Assembly (NCBI GenBank): GCA_030607635.1
Contig: JAUWJP010000005.1
Span: 1 to 19,893 of the forward strand
Direction: 5' to 3'
DNA from: Candidatus Aminicenantota bacterium
GTDB taxonomy: Bacteria > Acidobacteriota > Aminicenantia > Aminicenantales > Aminicenantaceae
DNA length: 19,893 nt
Under the pieces are notes generated by a model. It was not told where the DNA came from. It worked only from the letters and a program-made list of their open reading frames with translations, and searched no databases. Positions 1 through 6,560 of this stretch are shown piece by piece; within the stretch, counting starts at the first letter, position 1; every line of letters begins with the position of its first letter. The position numbers and the translations under genes are program-made.

Positions 1-408
1 GATACAGATTTTGTTTCCTTTTGATTGAGGAACATGTTCAGCATGGGAATCAGAAGGAGGATGCTCTTCCAGTCCATGTCCGTGTCCGCATAAATCATCA
101 CCAACCTCGAGCTGCTGGTTTATGAATTTTTCGATAACTTCATCGATTGCCCCTTGGACGCCAATGACACTCTCGATATTTTTCTGAGCAAACAAGCCTT
201 GTGCTCGGGGACCCATCCCCCCGGCGATGATGCAGGTTACTCCCTTTTCAGACAGGTACTGAGGGAGAAACCCGGGTTCGTGACCTGGATTAGGAATTTC
301 TTCTTTGCTTAATACCTTTCCTTCTTTAATTTCAACGATCGTGTAGGACAGGCAGCGACCAAAATGAGCTGAAACATATCCTTGATCTGTAGAAATTGCG
401 ATCTTCAT
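1..408 (-). CDS. NifX/NifB-type dinitrogenase iron-molybdenum cofactor domain protein (partial, C-terminus outside window)
   Basis: Reading the minus strand from an ATG at 408, 136 codons stay open to the window edge, so the C-terminus is missing. Residues 1-105 have the NifX-like fold signature: MKIAIST at the start, HFGRC near residue 15-19 and the IIAGGMGPRA strand-turn around residue 65. In this family such domains bind iron-sulfur or iron-molybdenum cluster precursors, but outside nitrogen-fixing operons the role is unknown. After residue 105 comes a His/Cys-bearing linker (CGHGHG, then several His), then a new strand starting GNKICI at the edge, suggesting a second domain. The start has a good ribosome binding site (AAGGAG) and lies 27 bases after the preceding gene, so it is probably the last visible gene of the Fur-headed operon. 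No other nitrogenase gene is visible. Confidence 0.85.
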   Translation of the reverse strand, partial: MKIAISTDQGYVSAHFGRCLSYTIVEIKEGKVLSKEEIPNPGHEPGFLPQYLSEKGVTCIIAGGMGPRAQGLFAQKNIESVIGVQGAIDEVIEKFINQQLEVGDDLCGHGHGLEEHPPSDSHAEHVPQSKGNKICI

Positions 409-435
409 CTTTGACTCCTTTGGTTTATTCCGATG

Positions 436-1104
436 TTATTTGTTTTTTTTCTCCAACTCTTTGATTCTTTTCGAAATATTCTCAGTTTGCTGACGGAGCA
501 TTTCTGCTTGTTGTTTTAGATACTGAAGCTCTTCTTCGGGAGATCCCGGGGGAATGTTTGGGCTTGAGGGGGGCATTCCTGAAGCTTGAGGTGGAAAGCC
601 ATATCCCATTCCGGGTCCCATACCGCTGCCCATGCCTCTACCCATTCCTCTTCCCATGCCGCCACCCATTCCTCTTCCCATACCGCCACCCATTCCTCCT
701 CCCATCCCGGAGCCAGGTCCCCCGGGTGAGCCTCCACCAGTTCCTATGCCGAAATGGGAAGGAACATTAGGCTGGGCTGTGGGCTGAAATTTTCCTGTTT
801 TATATTGTTGGACGGCTTCTTGAATGGTTCCTGTGACTCCGACGATGACTTCTACTCCTGCGGCTTGGAGTGTCTGGAAGGCGTTAGGTCCGCAGCTTCC
901 TGTAAGCAAGACATTTGCTCCTTGGTTGGCAACAAGCTGAGCGGACTGGATGCCGGCTCCGCTTGCAGCGGCGACATTGGTATTTTCCACAGCTTCAAAC
1001 TGCATGGTTTCTGAATCGACGAACAAAAAATAGGCGCATCTTCCAAACCTTGGGTCAACAGGGCTTGAAAGCTCTCGAGTTGAAGCAGTAACTGCAATTT
1101 TCAT
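436..1104 (-). CDS. NifX-domain protein fused to a Gly-Met-rich repeat and a C-terminal coiled coil (DUF5320-like tail)
   Basis: This 222-residue protein has three visible parts. Residues 1-105 are a NifX-like domain (MKIAVTAS start, DPRFGRC with Cys23, TGSCGPNA with Cys71). Residues 131-170 are a low-complexity run of GMGGGMGRGMG-type units. Residues 188-222 are a charged amphipathic helix (EEELQYLKQQ... RIKELEKK). The last part closely resembles the ends of the two proteins encoded just upstream. DUF5320 proteins often neighbour NifX proteins; here the two are joined in one chain. The ATG forms an ATGA overlap with the stop of the preceding gene, indicating translational coupling. The two Cys could bind a metal or cluster, but that is inference. 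It is a cytoplasmic protein with no signal peptide. Its first 105 residues are also similar to the exported protein encoded at 18117-18512. Confidence 0.85.
   Translation of the reverse strand: MKIAVTASTRELSSPVDPRFGRCAYFLFVDSETMQFEAVENTNVAAASGAGIQSAQLVANQGANVLLTGSCGPNAFQTLQAAGVEVIVGVTGTIQEAVQQYKTGKFQPTAQPNVPSHFGIGTGGGSPGGPGSGMGGGMGGGMGRGMGGGMGRGMGRGMGSGMGPGMGYGFPPQASGMPPSSPNIPPGSPEEELQYLKQQAEMLRQQTENISKRIKELEKKNK
595..714 (-). repeat. In-gene tandem repeat encoding Gly-Met-rich units
   Basis: Within the NifX-fusion gene, about 120 bases are built from imperfect 12-base units encoding GMGG, GMGR and similar tetrapeptides (residues 131-170). Units differ at third positions. The stretch is prone to slippage, so unit number may vary between strains and is a risk point for assembly. 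Confidence 0.75.
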
Positions 1105-1463
1105 TTTTTTTCTCCTTCGAGTTCTTTGATTTTTTCCTCTATGGCAGTAAGTTCATCTTCCATATACTCAGCTTCTGCTTTGAGGAAGTTAAGCTCTTCT
1201 TCTGGAGTAAATTCCGCAGCTCCCCAGGGATCATACGGAGTAGGGAATCCAGGCTGGGGAAAGCCGGGCGTGGGCGAGAAAGGAACCTGTCCCTGCTGCG
1301 AGGCATAATCCATCTGAGGGGTTGGCCAGGTGCCGTGCATCAGGTATTGGGCAGCTGGACCTAATCCCGTTGGGCTTCTCCCTATCCAGCCTGGAGAAAA
1401 CCCGAACCGCATCCATCCGGGCAAACGTGTTAGCTGGTACATATATCTGTGTCTGTTTCTCAT
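1101..1463 (-). CDS. DUF5320-like small protein with C-terminal coiled coil
   Basis: The 120-residue product has a basic, aromatic N-terminal part (MRNRHRYMYQL, then GWMRFGFSPGW), a Pro/Gly/Gln-rich middle and a charged helix from about residue 87 (FTPEEELNFLKAEAEYMEDE... KIKELEGEKK). The helix matches the tails of the proteins on both sides. No enzyme motif or membrane segment is visible. The ATG has a strong AAGGAGG site. The start overlaps the stop of the preceding gene and the stop overlaps the start of the following gene, both as ATGA, so these genes are translated together. Function is unknown; the shared helix suggests that the operon's products form mixed oligomers, which is inference. 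Confidence 0.75.
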   Translation of the reverse strand: MRNRHRYMYQLTRLPGWMRFGFSPGWIGRSPTGLGPAAQYLMHGTWPTPQMDYASQQGQVPFSPTPGFPQPGFPTPYDPWGAAEFTPEEELNFLKAEAEYMEDELTAIEEKIKELEGEKK

Positions 1464-1690
1464 TTTTCCTCCTTGCTTTGTTTCTTTAGCTCTTCCAATC
1501 TTTTTTTAATTTGGGCGAGCTGTTCTTCCAGTATATTCGCCTGGTCTTTGAGGAATGACTCTTCCTCTTCTTTTGTTAAGGGTTGAAAGGGTGCCCAATA
1601 AGGTGCTGTGTGCCACGGATAACAGAATCTCATCCAGTGGAACATGTGAGGCCAGGCATACCATCCTGCTGGTCCCATTCCAAAAGGCAT
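1460..1690 (-). CDS. Small aromatic-rich protein with C-terminal coiled coil (DUF5320-like)
   Basis: A 76-residue protein starting MPFGMGPAGWYAWPHMFHW, rich in Trp, Phe, Tyr and Met, followed from about residue 38 by a charged helix (LTKEEEESFLKDQANILEEQ, then KKRLEELKKQ). I place the start at the ATG at 1690. A GTG nine bases further upstream is in frame but lies inside the AGGAGGT ribosome binding site, so it cannot be the start served by that site. The gene lies 37 bases after the DUF5320 gene and overlaps the next gene by four bases. Similar short proteins accompany DUF5320 and NifX genes; no biochemical role is known to me. Confidence 0.7.
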   Translation of the reverse strand: MPFGMGPAGWYAWPHMFHWMRFCYPWHTAPYWAPFQPLTKEEEESFLKDQANILEEQLAQIKKRLEELKKQSKEEK

Positions 1691-1727
1691 TTTCTTCACC
1701 TCCTTTCGTAAGGATTATATGGTTCTT

Positions 1728-2093
1728 CTATTTTTTCTGTCGAGCTCCGGGGGTTGGGCTTTCTGCAGGGTACTCTGGTGCATAATTCATTCCATAAGGA
1801 TAGCCGTAGCCTGGGGAAGAAGGATATCCGTAGGGCATCCCGTAGGGATTTCCGTAGGGCATCACCGGAGGATAAGGATATCCCCCGAAACCACCAAATC
1901 CCGCTCTTCTCCATCCACCGCCTCTTCCAAATCCTAAGCCTCCACCAAAACCTCTTCCGAATCCTCCACGGCCAAAGCCAAAGCCTGGACCTGGAGCCAT
2001 AAAACCCGGGCCAGGAAATCCTGCACAATAACCCATACCTCGTCCCGTCATGGGGCCTTGGCCCCAAGGACCTGTTCTATCTCCTCTTGGCAT
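1728..2093 (-). CDS. DUF5320 family Gly/aromatic-rich protein
   Basis: The N-terminus MPRGDRTGPWGQGPMTGRG followed by GYCAG is the hallmark of DUF5320 proteins. The rest is Gly-Phe-Arg repeats (GFGRGGFGRGFGGG) and then Tyr-Pro-Gly repeats (YGNPYGMPYGYP). The protein has 121 residues, one Cys, no signal peptide and, unlike its neighbours, no C-terminal coiled coil. The start is the ATG at 2093: AGGAGGT at 2101-2107 ends seven bases before it, while the GTG at 2102 overlaps that site. It follows the Fur-family gene by 30 bases, so co-transcription is likely. DUF5320 genes commonly sit beside NifX-domain and Mrp/ParA-type genes; the biochemical role is unknown. The composition suggests an intrinsically disordered, possibly self-associating protein. 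Confidence 0.85.
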   Translation of the reverse strand: MPRGDRTGPWGQGPMTGRGMGYCAGFPGPGFMAPGPGFGFGRGGFGRGFGGGLGFGRGGGWRRAGFGGFGGYPYPPVMPYGNPYGMPYGYPSSPGYGYPYGMNYAPEYPAESPTPGARQKK

Positions 2094-2123
2094 CTTGTTC
2101 ACCTCCTTTCTTTAATAATTGAT

Positions 2124-2570
2124 TTATTGGCATTTCTCACACAGTCCATAGAACTCAATATTGTGATCCTGAACCTTAAAATTGTATTTCTTGGCTAAAG
2201 TTTCTTCTGTTTTTTTCGTTAATTTCAATTCTTCACCCATGAAATCATTATAGTCGATAATTCTCCCACACTTTGTACATAGGAGGTGATGGTGGTGTTC
2301 GTTCTTTTTTTCAGATTTAAACTCATACCTGCTAGGTCCATCACCAAATGTAAGCTTATTGATGAGCCCTATTCGGACTAATAAATCTAACGTGCGGTAG
2401 ACCGTTGTTAATCCAATGCCTGGGTACATTCTATAAAGAGAAGCGTAGATTTCCTTGGCACTCATGTGTTTTGATGTCCGGCTTAAGAAATCAAGGATAA
2501 TTTCTCGAGGTACAGTCCACCGAGAGACATTCGCTCGGAATCTGTGCCGCCATTTATGAGGACTGTGCAT
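2124..2570 (-). CDS. fur: Fur-family ferric uptake/metal-responsive transcriptional regulator
   Basis: At 148 residues the product matches typical Fur length. Residues 20-75 form the winged helix (VPREIILDFL, HMSAKEIY, GLTTVYRTLDLL). Residues 80-148 form the dimerisation domain with the His-rich EHHHHLLCTKCG motif. Cys98/Cys101 and Cys144/Cys147 (CEKC) form the pair of CxxC motifs that hold structural zinc in many family members. The metal sensed cannot be read from sequence: Fur, PerR and Zur share this layout. A Fur-box-like palindrome directly upstream favours Fur with autoregulation. It is the first gene of the minus-strand operon and would control the NifX/DUF5320 genes that follow. The ribosome binding site (AAAGG) is modest. 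Confidence 0.92.
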   Translation of the reverse strand: MHSPHKWRHRFRANVSRWTVPREIILDFLSRTSKHMSAKEIYASLYRMYPGIGLTTVYRTLDLLVRIGLINKLTFGDGPSRYEFKSEKKNEHHHHLLCTKCGRIIDYNDFMGEELKLTKKTEETLAKKYNFKVQDHNIEFYGLCEKCQ

Positions 2571-2581
2571 AACAACCTTTC

Positions 2582-2610
2582 TTAATGGTAATGAAAACCA
2601 TTATCATTAA
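2582..2610. promoter_or_regulatory. Fur-box-like operator
   Basis: A 29-base interrupted palindrome lies 12 bases upstream of the Fur start codon. Read on the minus strand, its arms are TTAATGATAATG and CATTACCATTAA around a five-base centre, with one mismatch between the arms. TGATAAT-like half sites are the core of known Fur boxes. The spacing between arms is wider than in the classical 19-base box, so the assignment is by resemblance. It overlaps the predicted minus-strand start of transcription, as expected for a repressor site. Confidence 0.65.
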
Positions 2611-2611
2611 T

Positions 2612-2640
2612 AATTTAAGTCAAAACTTTCAACTTGTCAA
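2612..2640 (-). promoter_or_regulatory. Candidate sigma-70 promoter of the fur-NifX/DUF5320 operon
   Basis: On the minus strand there is a perfect TTGACA (2640-2635), a 17-base spacer and TAAATT (2617-2612). This places transcription start near 2605, within the Fur-like palindrome. The same strand has further TTGAC-like hexamers nearby, so the exact -35 is uncertain. Confidence 0.5.
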
Positions 2641-2763
2641 GAAAAACTTTCATATTTGTCAAAGGAGGAAATAAGTATCACTGTGCCAATAGCTTTATCA
2701 AGTAACAGGAAGAAAGCAGAAAAAACTAACTACCCTTCAAATTCGATATATATATATTTTAGG

Positions 2764-2793
2764 TTGAACCGTTTTTTTTCTTTATAGTATACT
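2764..2793 (+). promoter_or_regulatory. Candidate sigma-70 promoter of the sensor kinase/activator operon
   Basis: TTGAAC (2764-2769), an 18-base spacer and TATACT (2788-2793) lie in an AT-rich stretch just before the histidine kinase. Transcription would start near 2800, giving a short leader of under 30 bases. No strong ribosome binding site precedes the kinase ATG. Confidence 0.5.
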
Positions 2794-2827
2794 TAATTTT
2801 AAACATAAAACTTCCTCAAAATTAAAC

Positions 2828-4813
2828 ATGAGTCTACAACCTTTCTCTTTAAGAACAAAGATTATCCTTATGTTTCTTATTGTCATAATTATCGGAGGAT
2901 TATTGTCTTTAAGTTTTGGCTCGAGGCTAATTAAGAACACCCTCATCGATCAAGCTCAAGCTAAAGTTAAGCATGATCTGGCTGCAGCCTGGATGGTTTT
3001 CAACGAAAAGCTAAACGATATAAAGGAAATTGTCAGGTTGACTGCCGAAAGAGAAGGCATTAAGAGGGCTACAAAAAACAATAATAAAGATATTCTCTTC
3101 AGGTATCTCAGCCGGGTAAGAGAAGAATATGGATTGGACATATTGACCCTTACAGATTCCACAGTAATTGTGATTGTTAGAACCAGGAACCCCGATGTTA
3201 TCGGCGATGATCAGTCTCAAGATGAAATAATAAAATTGGTCCCAAAAAAAGGTGTTTTAGCCTATCCTCAGATTGTTCCTCGAGAAGAACTGATTAAAGA
3301 AGGAAAAGATCTGGCAGATCAGGCTTACATGGAATTTATCGACACTCCCAAAGCAGCTCCAAGACCTGAAAACAAAGAGACAAACGGAATGATGTTGAAA
3401 GCAGCCTCTTCTATCGTAGACGAAAGAGGCAATCATCTCGGTACCCTCTATGGAGGAATACTACTCAACCGTAATTATGAAATTGTTGATAGGGTGAAAG
3501 GAACTGTCTATAAAGGAGAGAAATATAAGGGCCGTGATAAAGGAACCGCGACAATTTTTCAGCACGACCTCAGGATTTCCACCAACGTGCCCAATGAAAA
3601 CGGGGAAAGAGCCATAGGCACACGGGTTTCAAAAGAAGTTAACAATGCCGTGCTCATCGAAGGCAACTCCTGGATTGACAGGGCATTTGTGGTCAACCTC
3701 TGGTACATAACAGCATATGAACCCATAAAAAACATAAATAATAAAATTATCGGTATCCTCTATGTCGGCATGCTTGAAAAACCTTATTTAGATATAACTA
3801 ACAGGGTCATGCTCACCTTCATCATAATAGCCTCCCTCTGTGTTGTCTTGCTGTTGGTTATACTCTATTTTTCTACAACAAGGATTACCAATCCTCTTGA
3901 GAAAATGGTGGTTGCCACTCAAAAGATATCTTCGGGAGATTTGACCCATAAGGTTGAAGTGAGTTCAAAGGATGAAATAGGTTACTTAGCTGATTCTTTT
4001 AACCAGATGACAGCGGACTTGGAAGCTGCTAATGAAAAACTTATTGAATGGGGGAAAACTCTGGAGAAGAAAGTCGAAGAACGAACGAAAGAATTGACAG
4101 AAATGCAAGCGCATCTCATTCAATCTGAAAAATTGGCTTCTCTTGGAAAATTAGCGGCAGGCATTGCTCATGAAATAAATAATCCCCTGGGTGGTGTCCT
4201 TATTTATAGCCATCTGCTGCTCGAAGATACAGATGAAAATAGTCCTTATTATGAAAACCTAAAAAAGATAGTCAAAGAAACTTCACGGTGTAAGAAAATC
4301 GTTAAAGGTCTCCTTGAATTTGCCCGTCCTAAAGAACCAGAAATGTCCCTCGTCAACATTAATGAAATCGTGGAAAGATCACTTTCAATCATGGAGTGCC
4401 AAGCCCTTTTTCAAAACATAAAAATAAAAAAGTCCTATGTATCTAATTTACCTAAAATCGTCGCTGATAGTGCCCAACTCCAACAAGTGTTCGTGAATAT
4501 TATCCTTAATGCTGCAGAAGCAATGGACGGAAACGGAATTCTCACTATCAGCACGTCTCTGAATGGGGATGGAACGTTTATAGAGATTAAATTTTCAGAT
4601 ACAGGTCATGGCATAAAGGAAGAAGACCAAAAAAGACTTTTTGAGCCTTTCTTTACTACAAAAGAAGTCGGCAAGGGCACTGGTTTAGGTCTCGCCATAA
4701 GTTACAGCATCATTCAAAAACATCAGGGGACGATAGAAGTTAAAAGCGAAGTGGAAAAAGGTTCCACTTTTAATGTTGGACTTCCGGTTATGAGCGAACA
4801 TAAGGATGACTGA
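2828..4813 (+). CDS. Membrane sensor histidine kinase with Cache_3-Cache_2-type periplasmic domain and HAMP
   Basis: In order, the 661-residue protein has: a membrane helix (11-30); a large extracytoplasmic region (31-327) resembling Cache_3-Cache_2 fusions (GTLYGGILLNRNYEIVD, then TATIFQHDLRISTNV and RAIGTRV); a second membrane helix (328-350); a HAMP domain (350-403); a coiled linker; a HisKA domain with phospho-acceptor His448 in GIAHEINNPLGG; and a HATPase domain with N-box NIILNAAEAM, DTGHG (591-595) and GKGTGLG (615-621). All residues needed for autophosphorylation are present. Such Cache domains usually bind small organic ligands; the ligand here is unknown. Its stop overlaps the start of the NtrC-type regulator by eight bases, making the two a cognate pair. 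The hydrogenase genes next door are the obvious candidate target. Confidence 0.93.
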   Translation: MSLQPFSLRTKIILMFLIVIIIGGLLSLSFGSRLIKNTLIDQAQAKVKHDLAAAWMVFNEKLNDIKEIVRLTAEREGIKRATKNNNKDILFRYLSRVREEYGLDILTLTDSTVIVIVRTRNPDVIGDDQSQDEIIKLVPKKGVLAYPQIVPREELIKEGKDLADQAYMEFIDTPKAAPRPENKETNGMMLKAASSIVDERGNHLGTLYGGILLNRNYEIVDRVKGTVYKGEKYKGRDKGTATIFQHDLRISTNVPNENGERAIGTRVSKEVNNAVLIEGNSWIDRAFVVNLWYITAYEPIKNINNKIIGILYVGMLEKPYLDITNRVMLTFIIIASLCVVLLLVILYFSTTRITNPLEKMVVATQKISSGDLTHKVEVSSKDEIGYLADSFNQMTADLEAANEKLIEWGKTLEKKVEERTKELTEMQAHLIQSEKLASLGKLAAGIAHEINNPLGGVLIYSHLLLEDTDENSPYYENLKKIVKETSRCKKIVKGLLEFARPKEPEMSLVNINEIVERSLSIMECQALFQNIKIKKSYVSNLPKIVADSAQLQQVFVNIILNAAEAMDGNGILTISTSLNGDGTFIEIKFSDTGHGIKEEDQKRLFEPFFTTKEVGKGTGLGLAISYSIIQKHQGTIEVKSEVEKGSTFNVGLPVMSEHKDD

Positions 4814-6161
4814 TAAAGCCAATATTTTAATCATAGACGATGAGGATGCCATCCGGGATTCCTTCAGTCAAGTCCTCAAAAGAGAAGGATATGGAGTCAA
4901 AGCAGCCAAGGATGGAAGGGAAGGGCTAAAGTTCTTCAAGGAAGAGTTCTTTCACGTTGTTCTCCTAGATTTAAAATTGCCTGGCCTTGATGGCATGGGG
5001 ATTCTCAGCAAAATAAAAGAAGAAAACCCAGAGACTCCTGTAATCATCATAACCGGTTTCGCAACCATTGAATCTGCCGTTGAAGCTATGAAGCGAGGAG
5101 CTTTTAATTATTTAGCAAAGCCTTGTAGTCCTGGCGAGTTGCGCCATATTGTCAAGAAAGCTTTGGAAAGCCGAAAAGTATATTTCGAAAATATTTACTT
5201 TCGGGAAGAGTTAGAGAAGAAAAGCGAATTTGATATGGTCATCGGTAAAAGCAAGGCTATAGAAAAAGTCTTGGATATCGTAAGACGAGTCAGCCCCTCT
5301 GAAAGCACAGTTCTTATCACTGGAGAAAGCGGTACTGGAAAAGAACTTCTTGCCAGAGAAATTCATAACCACAGTCCTAGAAAAAATGCACCTTTTGTCG
5401 TCGTGGACTGTGGAGCACTTGTCGAAACCCTCTTTGAAAGCGAACTTTTCGGCCACGTGAAAGGGTCCTTTACAGGAGCTTATGAAACAAAACATGGACG
5501 ATTTGAAGTGGCCAATGGTGGGACGATCTTTTTAGATGAAATCAGCAACATAGGTCTTAATATCCAGGCAAAACTCTTGAGAGTCATTCAGGAACGGGAA
5601 GTCACTCGTATTGGAAGCACGAAACCGATAAAAGTGGATGTTCGCATTCTGGCGGCCACAAGTGAAAATCTGGCAGATTTAGTAAGAAAAGAAAAATTCA
5701 GGGAAGATCTTTTCTACCGTCTTAATGTCGTCCCTATTCATCTTCCTCTCTTAAGGGAGAGAAAGAAAGATATTCCCTTTCTTGTCGATCATTTTTTACA
5801 GAAATACAATAAAAGAGCTAGAAAAAGTATCAATAGCATCTCTCCTGCAGTCAAAAAAGCATTGACGGACTATGATTGGCCAGGGAACATCAGGGAATTG
5901 GAAAACACTGTAGAGAGGGCTATTGTACTCTCCAAGGGAGATGAAATCGAACTCGAGGACCTAATGTATCATGGAATCAGTGCCAGCGCTTCTTTATTCC
6001 ATCCGGCTGGGGAAAAGTATAAACTGCTTGATGAGATAGAAATGGAATATATTAAAACTGTTCTTCAATCTCAACATGGGAATAAAAGCAAGACGGCAAA
6101 AATCCTGGGTATCGACCGCAAAACCCTCTTGACAAAAGTGAAGAAATACACCATCCGATAA
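4806..6161 (+). CDS. NtrC-family sigma-54-dependent response regulator
   Basis: The 451-residue protein has the full three-domain plan. The receiver domain (1-120) has acidic pocket DDE, phospho-acceptor Asp55 and Lys105. The AAA+ domain (about 143-385) has Walker A GESGTGKE (173-180), the sigma-54 contact loop as GSFTGA (220-225) and Walker B FLDE (242-245). The C-terminal Fis-type helix-turn-helix lies at about 415-450 (GNKSKTAKILGIDRKTLLTK). The GSFTGA variant of GAFTGA is common in functional activators. Expected role: when phosphorylated by the overlapping kinase, it binds upstream sites and drives sigma-54 promoters. Two identical-core palindromes and a -24/-12 promoter lie immediately downstream, before the hydrogenase operon, and another sigma-54 promoter lies after it. 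Confidence 0.95.
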   Translation: MTDKANILIIDDEDAIRDSFSQVLKREGYGVKAAKDGREGLKFFKEEFFHVVLLDLKLPGLDGMGILSKIKEENPETPVIIITGFATIESAVEAMKRGAFNYLAKPCSPGELRHIVKKALESRKVYFENIYFREELEKKSEFDMVIGKSKAIEKVLDIVRRVSPSESTVLITGESGTGKELLAREIHNHSPRKNAPFVVVDCGALVETLFESELFGHVKGSFTGAYETKHGRFEVANGGTIFLDEISNIGLNIQAKLLRVIQEREVTRIGSTKPIKVDVRILAATSENLADLVRKEKFREDLFYRLNVVPIHLPLLRERKKDIPFLVDHFLQKYNKRARKSINSISPAVKKALTDYDWPGNIRELENTVERAIVLSKGDEIELEDLMYHGISASASLFHPAGEKYKLLDEIEMEYIKTVLQSQHGNKSKTAKILGIDRKTLLTKVKKYTIR

Positions 6162-6209
6162 ATGACACCCATAGAAAAGGGGAAACAGTATCCATTTCCA
6201 AAAAGTGGG

Positions 6210-6223
6210 CTTGATAAATCAAG
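6210..6223. promoter_or_regulatory. Candidate activator binding site 1 (upstream activating sequence)
   Basis: CTTGAT-AA-ATCAAG is a perfect inverted repeat with 6-base arms. Its core TTGATAAATCAA recurs in a second palindrome 38 bases downstream, centre to centre. It lies about 240 bases before the sigma-54 promoter of the hydrogenase operon, a usual position for NtrC-type enhancer sites. No T-run follows, which argues against a terminator. Confidence 0.6.
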
Positions 6224-6244
6224 TCCCTACAATATAGATAATGT

Positions 6245-6264
6245 GTGTTTGATAAATCAAACAC
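6245..6264. promoter_or_regulatory. Candidate activator binding site 2 (upstream activating sequence)
   Basis: GTGTTTGAT-AA-ATCAAACAC is a perfect inverted repeat with 9-base arms and the same TTGATAAATCAA core as the first site. Two copies in tandem upstream of a -24/-12 promoter are the normal layout for a dimeric sigma-54 activator. The natural candidate to bind it is the regulator encoded just upstream. Confidence 0.65.
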
Positions 6265-6450
6265 CTGCTCCCAGATGAATCATGTTCCTCCAAAAGGTAT
6301 GTCAAAATTGAACAGAAGGTGGGGAATAATGACACACTTTTTATTTCAATCATTTTCGTCGATAGAGACGCTATCACTATAAGTAACTCTATTTCTTTTT
6401 AATGCAATAAGTTAACAAAATTGCATAACCTCCTTTTATTTATTAAAAAA

Positions 6451-6466
6451 AGGCATGTAATTTGCA
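6451..6466 (+). promoter_or_regulatory. Sigma-54 (-24/-12) promoter of the hydrogenase operon
   Basis: AGGCATGTAATTTGCA has the GG (6452-6453) and GC (6464-6465) dinucleotides with the ten-base gap required by the TGGCACG-N4-TTGCA consensus. Transcription would start near 6477, giving a leader of about 85 bases before hydB. The rest of the 399-base intergenic stretch 6162-6560 is AT-rich; apart from this promoter and the two palindromes upstream I see only a weak GATAG/CTATC repeat at 6361. Confidence 0.72.
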
Positions 6467-6560
6467 TAATAAAATAGGTCATAGAGATTTAACAATATTT
6501 GCTTTTTGTTTCTTTGCTGAAAGAACTAGTATAATATAATGAAAACAAAAGGAAATAAAA

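Noticed and set aside
516..737. Open frames opposite or out of frame with the Gly-Met repeat (both strands)
   Set aside because: They arise from the 12-base repeat read in other frames; the NifX fusion frame is supported by domain content and gene overlap.
1..1104. Nitrogenase cofactor biosynthesis cluster
   Set aside because: Only NifX-like domains are present, without nifH, nifD, nifK, nifE or nifN; such domains occur widely in non-diazotrophs.
1696..2067. Arg-rich 123-residue frame on the minus strand overlapping the DUF5320 gene
   Set aside because: It is the shifted frame of the Gly/Arg-rich gene; the other frame has the canonical DUF5320 N-terminus and a correct ribosome binding site.
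6210..6264. Palindromes as transcription terminators of the regulator gene
   Set aside because: Both are AT-rich, lack a following T-run and share an identical core, which fits protein binding sites better.
6361..6375. GATAG/CTATC inverted repeat as a third activator site or a terminator
   Set aside because: Its sequence is unlike the two TTGATAAATCAA palindromes, the arms are only five bases and no T-run follows.
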